Assembly: GCA_034142505.1 (NCBI GenBank)
Contig: JAWZDV010000092.1
Span: 62,001 to 126,000 of the forward strand
Length of the DNA: 64,000 nucleotides
From: Hungatella_A sp034142505
Lineage (GTDB): Bacteria > Bacillota > Clostridia > Lachnospirales > Lachnospiraceae
Direction: 5' to 3'
Positions 24,901 to 33,526 of this stretch are shown piece by piece (within the stretch, counting starts at the first letter, position 1; each line of letters starts with the position of its first letter). The position numbers and the translations under genes are program-made. A model generated the notes under the pieces. That model was not told the origin of the DNA, searched no databases, and saw only the letters and a program-made list of their open reading frames with translations.

Positions 24901-26754
24901 ATGAGTGGTATCGCCGGTTTCTTCAATCCGAAAGAAAATTACCTGGGGCAGATGGACCGTTATGGGGAAATGCTTCAGTCTATGAGCCGGGTTTTGCGGC
25001 GGAGGGGGCCTGATGACCACGGGATGTATTTGGCTGACATCTGCGGCCTGGCACATACCAGACTCGCCGTTGTGGATCTGGCTGATGGGCACCAGCCCAT
25101 GGTCCGGCAGTGTGAAGGAAAGGAATTTGCCATCGTCTGCGATGGGGAAGTCTACAACGCAAAGGAACTCCGTGATAAACTGGTTTCCCGTGGGCGGACG
25201 TTTTCCACCGGCAGTGAAGCGGAAGTGCTGCTGACCGCTTATATGGAGTTTGGGCCGGAGTTTGTCAAACAGGTAAACGGCGTATTCGCCATAGCCATCT
25301 GGGATGGGGCGAAGAGACGTCTCTATTTCTTCCGGGACCGGCTGGGGGTGAAACCTCTGTATTACGCTGACCTTGACGGGACGGTGCTGTTTGCCTCGGA
25401 GTTAAAAGGGCTGTTTGCTTATCCCGGATTCCGGCCTCAGCTGTCCATGAGAGGGCTGCATGAGGTGTTCAGCTTAGGACCGGCCAAGACCTACGGGCAG
25501 GGGACCTTCGAGCATGTGCTGGAAGTGCTGCCGGGTCATTTTCTCCGCGTGGACGGGGACGGCATCCACGATGTCTGCTACTGGAAACTGTCCAGCCATC
25601 CCCACGAGGACAATTACGCCCGGACGGTCGAACGGACCTCCCATCTGATGCAGGACGCCATCTGCCGCCAGATGATGGCGGATGTGCCCGTCTGCACCTT
25701 TTTATCCGGCGGCGTGGACAGCAGTCTGGTATCGGCAGTCTGTGCCAGGGAGCTGAAAAAGCAGGGCAAACAGCTGACCACGTTCTCCTTTGATTTCGTG
25801 GATAACCAGAAATATTTTAAGGCCAATGCATTCCAGCCTTCTCTGGACCGGCCTTATGTGGAAAAAATGGTGGAGTTTTTAGGCTCCGACCACCACTATC
25901 TGGAATGCAGCCACGTCAGTCAGGCGGATCTGCTCTATGATTCCGTCCGGGCCCACGACCTGCCGCCTATGGGGGACGTGGATTCCTCCATGCTGTATTT
26001 CTGTTCACTGGTGAAGGATTACTGCAAGGTGGCGCTGACCGGGGAATGCGCAGATGAGATTTTTGGAGGATATCCCTGGTTTCATAAGAAAGAATGCTTT
26101 GAGGCGGAGACATTTCCATGGACCATGGACTTGGAAGCGCGGAAAGTGCTGCTGTCGGATGAGTTCCTGAGCTGTCTCCACATGGACGATTATGTGGCGG
26201 AGACTTATGCGAAGTCGGTGGCGGAAACGCCGAAGCTTGACGGGGATTCGCCGGAGGAAGCAAGACGGAGAGAAATCTCCTACCTGAATCTGAAATGGTT
26301 TATGCAGACCTTACTAAACCGGATGGACCGGACCAGCATGTACTGCGGGCTGGCGGCCCGGGTGCCATTTGCAGACTACCGGATCGTGGAGTACCTATGG
26401 AATGTCCCATGGGAAATGAAGGCCCGCCAGGGCGTCGTGAAAGGGCTTTTGCGGGATGCCGGGCTGGGGCTTGTGCCGGAGGAAATTCTGTTCCGCAAGA
26501 AATCCCCCTACCCCAAGACCTATGACACCCACTATGAAATCCTGCTGGCCGACCGGATGAGGGAGCTTTTGAATGACAGTACCGCGCCGGTGATGGCGTT
26601 CCTCGACCGAAAAAAGGTGGAGCGGTTCCTGGCCTGTCCGTCGGACTACGGAAAGCCGTGGTACGGCCAGTTGATGGCCGGTCCACAGATGCTGGCTTAT
26701 CTTCTCCAGGTGAATGACTGGCTGAAGGAATACCGGATCGACATCCGTTATTAA
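24901..26754 (+). CDS. asnB: Asparagine synthetase B-like protein with catalytic Cys replaced by Ser
   Basis: Glutamine-hydrolysing asparagine synthetase architecture, 617 residues: N-terminal glutaminase-type Ntn domain (HTRLAVVDLADGHQPM, YNAKELRDKL) and C-terminal ATP-pyrophosphatase synthetase domain (SGGVDSS at residues 269-275, TGECADEIFGGYPWF, LAARVPFADYRIVEYLWN). Family members begin MCGI, where Cys becomes the N-terminal nucleophile; here the codon after ATG is AGT (Ser), giving MSGIAGFF. The usual glutamine-contacting DTE stretch also reads EAE. The start is firm: AAGGAGG lies just before it. It may use ammonia only, or act on another substrate; the fold assignment is secure, the reaction less so. 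Confidence 0.88.
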   Translation: MSGIAGFFNPKENYLGQMDRYGEMLQSMSRVLRRRGPDDHGMYLADICGLAHTRLAVVDLADGHQPMVRQCEGKEFAIVCDGEVYNAKELRDKLVSRGRTFSTGSEAEVLLTAYMEFGPEFVKQVNGVFAIAIWDGAKRRLYFFRDRLGVKPLYYADLDGTVLFASELKGLFAYPGFRPQLSMRGLHEVFSLGPAKTYGQGTFEHVLEVLPGHFLRVDGDGIHDVCYWKLSSHPHEDNYARTVERTSHLMQDAICRQMMADVPVCTFLSGGVDSSLVSAVCARELKKQGKQLTTFSFDFVDNQKYFKANAFQPSLDRPYVEKMVEFLGSDHHYLECSHVSQADLLYDSVRAHDLPPMGDVDSSMLYFCSLVKDYCKVALTGECADEIFGGYPWFHKKECFEAETFPWTMDLEARKVLLSDEFLSCLHMDDYVAETYAKSVAETPKLDGDSPEEARRREISYLNLKWFMQTLLNRMDRTSMYCGLAARVPFADYRIVEYLWNVPWEMKARQGVVKGLLRDAGLGLVPEEILFRKKSPYPKTYDTHYEILLADRMRELLNDSTAPVMAFLDRKKVERFLACPSDYGKPWYGQLMAGPQMLAYLLQVNDWLKEYRIDIRY

Positions 26755-26759
26755 ACCGG

Positions 26760-27626
26760 TCAGACAACCGCCTCCATACAGTCGTGTTCCGCCCCATGGC
26801 GCAGCATGGCCGCAAAATCAGGGATATAAGCCGATAAATACTCGCAGAGCAGACGGTCCCCGCCGTATCCCTGTTTTACCAGCAGGTCTAAGTAGTCCGC
26901 CAGTTTCTCTTCCAGCGCCTGGCGGTCAACACCAAATTTCCCTGCCATGCGCTTCATGGCCTCATAGTCGGTCTCCTCAAACCGGCCACAGCTCAGGGGC
27001 TTTCCCGCGATCATGCAGCCGAGACAGTAACCGAGCATCATGCCGGCCAGGTTCTCAAACAAATCCCGGTAATCCGGCTGGCGCGCGCAAAGCACCTGGC
27101 GCACCAGCGGTTCCGGGATTTTCCCCAGGAATTTCTGTTCCGCCTCAACACAGTGTAAATAGGCCAGAATCCGGTCTATCCCACATAGGTGCTCCTGGGA
27201 AATGAGCACCGGGTAGTCCAGTGTCAGAATGTGGTTCTGGGGATTGAAACGGGCATCGTAGTACAGGAAAAAAGACGGCATCCCCTTGATCACCGTGTCA
27301 AAATAGGCGGTGCATCCGTAAGCGTGGAATCTTTTTGTGATTTTGTCATGGAGTTTTTTTGCCTGGGCCGTCCGTTCCAGGACAAGGCTGTAGCCGGCTT
27401 CATAAGCCTTTCCGACAGCCGGTTTGGACCCGGTATCGTAGAGGGCAGTGTTTTCCGTGGCAGCCGGATTCCCGGCCCCCGCCTGTTCATACTCGTTGAT
27501 GCAGTAAATGGCCGCCTCTATCAGCTGGTTTGCCATATCGTAAGTCACGGACCCGGACTCCTTGCTGGTGTATCGGTCGGATAACTGTTTCACCACCGGC
27601 AGCAGTTCCATCATGGTATATTCCAT
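26760..27626 (-). CDS. Conserved protein of unknown function (DUF6179-like)
   Basis: 288 residues, largely α-helical, no signal peptide or membrane segment. I associate it, from memory only, with DUF6179 proteins of Clostridia, which occur next to DUF6323 proteins as here. Notable stretches are PSFFLYYDARFNPQNHILTLDYPVLI and CGIDRILAYLHCVEAEQKFL. It begins 13 bases after the DUF6323-like gene with a good GGAGG, so the two form an operon. It converges on the asnB-like gene with only five bases between the stops. Function unknown. Confidence 0.7.
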   Translation of the reverse strand: MEYTMMELLPVVKQLSDRYTSKESGSVTYDMANQLIEAAIYCINEYEQAGAGNPAATENTALYDTGSKPAVGKAYEAGYSLVLERTAQAKKLHDKITKRFHAYGCTAYFDTVIKGMPSFFLYYDARFNPQNHILTLDYPVLISQEHLCGIDRILAYLHCVEAEQKFLGKIPEPLVRQVLCARQPDYRDLFENLAGMMLGYCLGCMIAGKPLSCGRFEETDYEAMKRMAGKFGVDRQALEEKLADYLDLLVKQGYGGDRLLCEYLSAYIPDFAAMLRHGAEHDCMEAVV

Positions 27627-27639
27627 AAATTCCTCCTTC

Positions 27640-28200
27640 TCAATCGATGAGATCGTTCAGCGCTTCCCAGTACAGCTCCCGCGACCAGTTCTCTTCCTCC
27701 GGCAATTCCTCAAATTCGTCGGTCCGCTCCCGAAGATCGTACTCGTCCTTCACGCCTTTTCTGGCCTTTGTCACATAACCGCTTCGAATGGAGGCCGCCA
27801 GCCGGTGCAGCGCTGTCTCCAGCCGCTCCATGGAGCCGGAGCAGACACCCTCGTACTGCTGGCGCATGTAGGCGATCAGTTCGTCATCCGTCATTCGGTC
27901 CATCACCTCATTCTTAAACTGGTAAAACATATCCTGAAGCCGCTCCAGCGTTTCCCGGTAAGAATCCTGTACCACATACTGGGAATCGCAGAACGCAAAT
28001 TGGAGTTTTGGCAAAATCCCTTCACCGAATTCCACCCGGTTGTATTTCTTCAGGGAATCATGCCGGGCTGTCATAAGCTCCGCCGCGTCCTCCCGGCTCA
28101 AAGCCAGACCAAACTGCTCCGTCTTGGAATTAAAATCCAAAACCCTGGCAATTTCTGTCTTCTGGTTCTCCGCTAAAATCAGTTCAAAAAAATCCTGCAT
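27640..28200 (-). CDS. Conserved protein of unknown function (DUF6323-like)
   Basis: 186 residues, helical and acidic, cytoplasmic. Recognisable features are FGLALSREDAAELMTARHDSLKKYNRVEFGEGILPKLQFAFCDSQYV and MTDDELIAYMRQQYEG, which I associate with DUF6323 (family name from memory). First gene of a two-gene operon with the DUF6179-like gene; AGGAGG precedes ATG. The pair travels together in Clostridia, implying a joint but unknown role. Confidence 0.7.
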   Translation of the reverse strand: MQDFFELILAENQKTEIARVLDFNSKTEQFGLALSREDAAELMTARHDSLKKYNRVEFGEGILPKLQFAFCDSQYVVQDSYRETLERLQDMFYQFKNEVMDRMTDDELIAYMRQQYEGVCSGSMERLETALHRLAASIRSGYVTKARKGVKDEYDLRERTDEFEELPEEENWSRELYWEALNDLID

Positions 28201-28265
28201 CCGCCTACCTCCTGTTTCTACTGGTAATTAGGCATTTTACTCTACCTGGGAGCGCATTACAAGAC

Positions 28266-28294
28266 TTGAAAAAAGGCAATTTTTATGGTATAGT
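28266..28294 (+). promoter_or_regulatory. Promoter-like element facing a hairpin
   Basis: TTGAAA, 17-bp spacer, TATAGT, 12 bases before a strong hairpin with a T-run. No protein-coding gene follows on this strand, so it might drive a short RNA. Confidence 0.35.
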
Positions 28295-28305
28295 TTAGTT
28301 ACAGG

Positions 28306-28367
28306 AAAAAAATATCTCCAAAACAGATGTGATTTATCGTGGTACATCTGGTTCGGAGATATTTTTT
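28306..28367. terminator. Two-part hairpin terminator after the uvrA-like gene
   Basis: An outer stem (AAAATATCTCC-type arm with GGAGATATTTT-type arm) and an inner CAGATGT/ACATCTG stem around a 13-base loop; T-runs occur on both strands. It lies about 80 bases beyond the uvrA-like stop codon and is most simply its terminator. With the plus-strand promoter-like element it could also form a roughly 70-base RNA. The rest of 28201-28448 holds nothing else I can support. Confidence 0.65.
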
Positions 28368-28448
28368 CTTGTTTATTGATCTGTCTCTAACTGCTGATAT
28401 GTCAGCCGGCAATCAGGCTGGAAACAAGGCGGCTGGACAGCGGATTGG

Positions 28449-30689
28449 TTACTGGCACGATGCCCGCAGACTGGCTGCCGTCAGGGTGTCGGCATTCTTC
28501 ACCATATCTTCCGGCGTGCCCACATAGACCACCTCGCCGCCGTTCTTCCCTCCGTCCGGGCCGATATCAATGATCCAGTCGGCCTGCTTCATCACATCCA
28601 GATTGTGTTCAATCACCACCAGGGTATTTCCCCTGGATACGATCATATCAAACAGTTTCAACAATTTTTCGATATCGGATAAATGCAGGCCCGTGGTCGG
28701 CTCATCCATGACGATGATGCTGCCCTTCTTCCCCAGATTCTTCGCCAGTTTGATTCTCTGGCGCTCTCCTCCCGACAGAGTGCTTAAGGGCTGTCCCAGC
28801 GTTAAGTACGACAAGCCCACCTGCTCCATCACCTTCAAATGCTTCTGTATCTTGCGATCCTCAAACACCTCCGCCGCCTGGGAAGCAGTCAGCCCCAGCA
28901 GTTCCACAATATTTCTTCCCTTGTAAGTACAGGCAAGCGCTTCCTCATTGTACCGCATTCCGCCGCAAGCCTCACATTCCGTAATTACCGGGTCCATAAA
29001 TGCAAGCTCCGTCACAATGACCCCCTTGCCCCCGCACACCGGGCAGGCGCCGGTGGAATTGAAGCTGAACAGGCCGTCCGGCTTGCCGCTTTCTTTCGCC
29101 AGCAGCTTGCGGATCTCGTCAAAGAATCCCAGATAAGACGCCGGGGTGGACCGGTTCGTCGCCGTGATCGGCCCCTGGTCGATCATCACGATGTCGTCGC
29201 CATACTGACCGGCAAATACCTGGGAGATGAGGGTGCTCTTTCCCGAGCCGGCCACTCCGGTCACCACCGTCATAATCCCCAGCGGGATATCCACATCCAC
29301 GTTCTTTAAATTGTGCAGGCAGGCCCCCCGGACCGGCAGACTTCCCACCGGCTGCCGCGTCTTCTGCTTGACCGGCAGGGACTGGAGCATGGCGTTTCCC
29401 GTCAGGGTACCGGAACTCAGAAGTTCCTCGCAGCTTCCCTCAAACACGATTTCCCCGCCGTTCTGCCCCGCCTGTGGTCCCACGTCGATCACGTGGTCCG
29501 CGATGGAGATCACATCCCGGTCGTGTTCCACCACAAGGATGGTATTGCCCTTGTCGCGAAGCTGCCGCAGCAGATTGTTCATGCGGTAAACGTCCCGGGG
29601 ATGCATGCCGGCGCTTGGCTCATCGAAAATGTAGGTCAGTCCGGTCAGACTGCTGCCCATGTAGCGGACCAGCTTCAGCCGCTGTGCCTCGCCGCCGGAC
29701 AGGGAGGGCGTTTCCCGGTTTAAATGAAGATATGGAAGGCCGATCTCAATCATGCGGTCCAGCCCTTCTATGAGGGTCCCGACCAACACATCCACAGTCC
29801 GGTCCGTGATCTGTGACAGAACCTCCCGCAGTCCCGTCAGTTCCATATTGCACAGGTCCGCGATGGAATAACCGTTGATTTTGCAGCTCAGCGCCTCCTG
29901 GTTCAGACGGTTTCCATGGCACGTTGTACACTCCGTTTCCACAACCAGATTCTGTACCTTTTCCTGTGTATGTCTGCTTTTATTGCTGTTATCCCGGTTC
30001 AGGAGCATTTTCGTGTATTTGTGCAGGACACCGGTGATTTTAGGGTTCTCCGGCTCGCTGACTCCGTCCCGGGAGCCATACAGAAGAAGGTTGTATTCCT
30101 CCTTCGAATACTCTTTGACGGGCTTGTCCAAATCAAACAGGCCGGACTTGGCGTACTGTTTCCAGTACCAGGTGCCGGGACTGTACAGGGAATCTTTTAA
30201 GCAGCCCTCGTTCCAGCTTTTCTCCGGGTCCAGGATCGTGTCGATATCCACCTTCGTGACCTTCCCCAGCCCGGAACAGGTTTTGCACATCCCGTTCGGA
30301 TCATTAAACGAAAAGCAGGATGCCGTTCCCACATAAGGTTTTCCGATTCTGGAAAACAGCAGCCGCAGGCTGGAATACAGACCGCTGATGGTTCCCACCG
30401 TGGAACGGTTATTTCCCCCCAGCGGTGACTGGTCCACCACCACGGACGCCGTCAGATTGTCGATGCGCTCCACGGCCGGTTTCGGATACTTGGGAAGCCT
30501 TGACCGCACAAACGCCGGGTATGTGGCGTTCATCTGCCGCTGGGATTCGGCCGCGATAGTATCAAAGACAATACTCGACTTCCCCGAACCGGATACCCCG
30601 GTAAATACGGTGATTTTTTCCTTTGGTATGGTAAATGATACCTGTTTTAAATTATTCTGGGTGAGCCCCTGCACGATGATATCTGCCAT
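28449..30689 (-). CDS. Short UvrA-type ABC protein (UvrA2-like)
   Basis: 746-residue member of the excinuclease UvrA class: two ABC modules, each with Walker A (FTGVSGSGKSSIVFDT; VTGVAGSGKSTLISQV), signature (SLSGGEAQRLKL; TLSGGERQRIKLA) and Walker B (TYIFDEPSAGMHPRD; IIVMDEPTTGLH). Zinc-binding Cys motifs (CKTCSGLG; CPVCGGKG) are present. It is about 200 residues shorter than housekeeping UvrA, mainly in the UvrB-interaction insertion. Such short UvrAs are often linked to resistance to DNA-binding antibiotics. Upstream lie a PadR regulator and a MATE pump, consistent with that. Confidence 0.9.
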   Translation of the reverse strand: MADIIVQGLTQNNLKQVSFTIPKEKITVFTGVSGSGKSSIVFDTIAAESQRQMNATYPAFVRSRLPKYPKPAVERIDNLTASVVVDQSPLGGNNRSTVGTISGLYSSLRLLFSRIGKPYVGTASCFSFNDPNGMCKTCSGLGKVTKVDIDTILDPEKSWNEGCLKDSLYSPGTWYWKQYAKSGLFDLDKPVKEYSKEEYNLLLYGSRDGVSEPENPKITGVLHKYTKMLLNRDNSNKSRHTQEKVQNLVVETECTTCHGNRLNQEALSCKINGYSIADLCNMELTGLREVLSQITDRTVDVLVGTLIEGLDRMIEIGLPYLHLNRETPSLSGGEAQRLKLVRYMGSSLTGLTYIFDEPSAGMHPRDVYRMNNLLRQLRDKGNTILVVEHDRDVISIADHVIDVGPQAGQNGGEIVFEGSCEELLSSGTLTGNAMLQSLPVKQKTRQPVGSLPVRGACLHNLKNVDVDIPLGIMTVVTGVAGSGKSTLISQVFAGQYGDDIVMIDQGPITATNRSTPASYLGFFDEIRKLLAKESGKPDGLFSFNSTGACPVCGGKGVIVTELAFMDPVITECEACGGMRYNEEALACTYKGRNIVELLGLTASQAAEVFEDRKIQKHLKVMEQVGLSYLTLGQPLSTLSGGERQRIKLAKNLGKKGSIIVMDEPTTGLHLSDIEKLLKLFDMIVSRGNTLVVIEHNLDVMKQADWIIDIGPDGGKNGGEVVYVGTPEDMVKNADTLTAASLRASCQ

Positions 30690-30797
30690 TGGTATCCATC
30701 TCTCTTCCTCTGCTATTTTTGCTATGCCTTGTTATGGGCTGACTTTTTAAGTGTACCAAAAGCCGGTAACCCATTCTTGATATTTTCTGCTATTTTA

Positions 30798-31325
30798 TCA
30801 GTCATCCTGATCCTTCAGAGAGGCAATCCATGTTTCGACTGCCTGGGCCAGTATATATTGCTGCTGCAAGACTGCCATGCCTGTTTCAGGAATACCGGGT
30901 TCATGTTCTTTTTGGCGTATATTTTCTTCCAGATACGTTTTTAAGGTTTTCACATGTTCCTCGATGTTTTCCAGACAGGCCTTTTGGCCTTCCGGCGGGA
31001 GACCGGGCAGGTTTACAATCACGGCGTTGAAGTCCAGAAAAAAACGAACCGGCTGCGACGCGATGTCATACATCAGTTTTTCAAACTCTTTTTCGCCGGT
31101 TTCCGTTATCGAATAGACTGCTTTTTCCGGCATCTTTCCCTCTTTGATGACATTGCTTTTAATCAGTCCTTTTTCTTCAAGCTGTATCACCTTCTTATAG
31201 ATTGAGGGTGTGCTGATTTTCACCCACTTGGAGATATTGCGGTACTCAACTAATTTTTGAATATCATAGGCGCTGAGTGGTTCCCTTTTCAGGATACCTA
31301 ATACAATTAAATCTATGGTCGCCAT
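30798..31325 (-). CDS. PadR-family transcriptional regulator
   Basis: 175 residues: an N-terminal winged helix (MATIDLIVLGILKREPLSAYDIQKLVEYRNISKWVKISTPSIYKKVIQLEEKGLI, then VYSITETGEKEF) and a C-terminal helical dimerisation domain (Vir_C-like). PadR repressors commonly sense aromatic compounds or drugs and control adjacent exporters. The gene diverges from a MATE gene, with inverted repeats between, and precedes the uvrA-like gene in the same direction. Confidence 0.9.
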   Translation of the reverse strand: MATIDLIVLGILKREPLSAYDIQKLVEYRNISKWVKISTPSIYKKVIQLEEKGLIKSNVIKEGKMPEKAVYSITETGEKEFEKLMYDIASQPVRFFLDFNAVIVNLPGLPPEGQKACLENIEEHVKTLKTYLEENIRQKEHEPGIPETGMAVLQQQYILAQAVETWIASLKDQDD

Positions 31326-31361
31326 GATTCCCTCCTTTTTCTATTGACATATAGTATAATT

Positions 31362-31412
31362 TATAGTAGTATAATTTCCAGCAACTCAATTGCTATAATT
31401 TATACTACTATA
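31362..31412. promoter_or_regulatory. Candidate PadR operator (inverted repeats)
   Basis: TATAGTAGTATAA (31362-31374) and TTATACTACTATA (31400-31412) are exact inverted copies in the padR-MATE intergenic region; partial copies (AGTATAATTTA) lie just upstream. Position and symmetry fit a repressor site controlling both genes. Confidence 0.5.
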
Positions 31413-31450
31413 TCCTATGTTTTGTGTCAAGCGAAAGGAGAACGGAACAC

Positions 31451-32818
31451 ATGAATGAACCAAACAAAAAAATGGCGCTGCTGGGGAGCGCGCCGATTTC
31501 AAAAGCATTATTGGAACTGGGACTGCCAACTATGATTGGTATGCTGATTAACGCGCTGTACAACCTGGCGGACACCTACTTTGTGGGCGGGCTGGGAACG
31601 GATCAGATGGGCGCAGTCACGGTGGCATTTCCCCTCGGGCAGGTGATTGTAGGTCTAGGCCTGCTTTTTGGTAACGGGGCTGCCGCCTATCTTTCAAGAC
31701 TGCTCGGACGGGGTGACAGGGACACAGCCAACAAGGTGGCAAGCACCGCCGTATACAGCAGCGTGTGGACTGGCGCAATCGTTATTCTCTGCTCTGTCAT
31801 TTTCCTAAAACCGATTTTAAGACAGCTGGGCGCATTGGAAAGCGTCATGCCTTACGCAATTTCCTATGCCAGTATCTATATCACGTTCTCCATCTTTAAC
31901 GTATTCAACGTCACGATGAACAATATCGTATCAAGCGAGGGAGCGGCCAGAACAGCCATGTGCGCACTGATGGCAGGCGCCCTGTTGAATGTGATATTAG
32001 ACCCTGTATTCATCTATGTGTTTGATCTTGGCGTAGCTGGGGCGGCGATTGCCACAGCCATTTCACAGATGGTTTCCACGGTCATTTATTTGTGCTATAT
32101 CTTCCGCAAAAAAAGTGTGTTTGATTTCCGTATCAGGGATTGTTGTTTTTCCAAAGAGATTATGTCAGAAATTTTGAAGATTGGGATTCCTACGCTGCTT
32201 TTTCAGGTATTGACCAGTCTTTCCATCAGTATGACGAACAACGCGGCGAAAGAATATGGCGGCTCCGCACTGGCCGCCATGGGACCGCTCACCAAAATAA
32301 TGTCCATGGGGAGCTTGATTGTATTCGGTTTCCTGAAAGGCTTTCAGCCAATTGCCGGATTCAGCTATGGGGCAAAGAAATTTGACCGCTTGCAGGAAGC
32401 AGTCAAAACCTCACTTCTCTGGTCTACTATATTTTGTGTAGTGTTCGGCTTGACTGCCGCACTGTTTCCCTCACAGATTATGGCCCTGTTTACCAAGAAT
32501 GACCTGGAGATGATTCGCGTCGGTTCAGCCGCTTTGCGGGCGAACGGTCTTTCCTTTCTTCTTTTTGGTTTTTACACGGTATACTCGTTCCTGTTTCTTG
32601 TGATGGGAAAAGCCGCAGAGGGCTGTGTCCTTGGCGCCTGCAGGCAGGGGATTTGTTTTGTGCCTGTTATATTACTTCTCCCAAGAATCTTCGGCTTGAG
32701 CGGGATTCTCTATGCCCAGCCGATTGCTGATATTCTCTCTGCCATTGTCACTGCATATATGGCAGTTCGTCTTCACAGGGAATTATCCCGGGAAAAAACA
32801 GATTTCCCTGCCGCATAA
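31451..32818 (+). CDS. MATE-family efflux transporter
   Basis: About 455 residues, twelve hydrophobic helices in two halves (LELGLPTMIGMLINALYNLADTYFVGGLGTDQMGAVTVAFPL; FGFLKGFQPIAGFSYGAKKFDRLQEAV). The frame opens with GTG at 31424, but AAAGGAG at 31434-31440 points to ATG 31451. Divergent from the PadR regulator, so probably an inducible drug exporter; the compound is unknown. Confidence 0.92.
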   Translation: MNEPNKKMALLGSAPISKALLELGLPTMIGMLINALYNLADTYFVGGLGTDQMGAVTVAFPLGQVIVGLGLLFGNGAAAYLSRLLGRGDRDTANKVASTAVYSSVWTGAIVILCSVIFLKPILRQLGALESVMPYAISYASIYITFSIFNVFNVTMNNIVSSEGAARTAMCALMAGALLNVILDPVFIYVFDLGVAGAAIATAISQMVSTVIYLCYIFRKKSVFDFRIRDCCFSKEIMSEILKIGIPTLLFQVLTSLSISMTNNAAKEYGGSALAAMGPLTKIMSMGSLIVFGFLKGFQPIAGFSYGAKKFDRLQEAVKTSLLWSTIFCVVFGLTAALFPSQIMALFTKNDLEMIRVGSAALRANGLSFLLFGFYTVYSFLFLVMGKAAEGCVLGACRQGICFVPVILLLPRIFGLSGILYAQPIADILSAIVTAYMAVRLHRELSREKTDFPAA

Positions 32819-32948
32819 ACCGTGCCATCCACGCCTGCCGGCACGAGCGGGACGGTCTGCACATGGGAAAGCCGGCAGACGTGATGTTGTTCTCCGCCCC
32901 GCTCTCCCTGACAGACCTATGTCTAAAGTCCGCAAAACTATTCCGGTA

Positions 32949-33434
32949 TTATGAAACCGCCTTACGCGCAGCAACCTCCGCACATATCAGTTCTGCTATA
33001 TGTTCTGCTGATTCATCAGTCAGAAGAAAGAGCATTCCGTCATTGCGGCATTTTTTATAGGTATTGCCTTTCAGATCATACACAAAGCCTTTCACACAGG
33101 TATCGCTGCAGGCAGCAGGGTCGATCAGTCTTTTGCAGTCGCGGGAAGCCGTCATTTTCTTTTGCATATCTTCCGGCAGAGCAGCAATGACATGCTCATA
33201 CCTGCCAGCATTGTCCCCGTAAATCCGGGCCCAAATACCAGTCTTTCGAAATACCCAATTCATGACCGTTTTCTTCCCCATTTGGTAGGAAGCAGCATAA
33301 CCGCTTTTTGCTTCCTTGATTACAACGTCACAGCCCAATTCCATAAGCTGGTTGTTCAGCTGCCCGATAAACGCTTGATGTTCCGGCGCCACTGTCTCCA
33401 GGAACGCTTCGAATGAAACCTTTTCTTTTGGCAT
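32949..33434 (-). CDS. Conserved small protein of unknown function with Cys residues
   Basis: About 161 residues from ATG 33434, which follows GGGAGGAAAG; the frame is open to 33470. The pattern KEAKSGYAASYQMGKKTVMNWVFRKTGIWARIYGDNAGRY, then DCKRLIDPAACSDTCVKGFVYDLKGNTYKKCRNDG, looks like a family I have seen as uncharacterised in Firmicutes; the four conserved Cys (DCKRL, ACSDTC, KKC) might bind metal. No signal peptide. Lies between two MATE genes. No function can be assigned. Confidence 0.6.
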   Translation of the reverse strand: MPKEKVSFEAFLETVAPEHQAFIGQLNNQLMELGCDVVIKEAKSGYAASYQMGKKTVMNWVFRKTGIWARIYGDNAGRYEHVIAALPEDMQKKMTASRDCKRLIDPAACSDTCVKGFVYDLKGNTYKKCRNDGMLFLLTDESAEHIAELICAEVAARKAVS

Positions 33435-33526
33435 GTTTCTTTCCTCCCTCAAATTCTGAAATGTCTCCAAACTGTCTCCATAACTCTAACTTCAATGACC
33501 GGAGTCTGTCAAGTGATTCTATCCGT

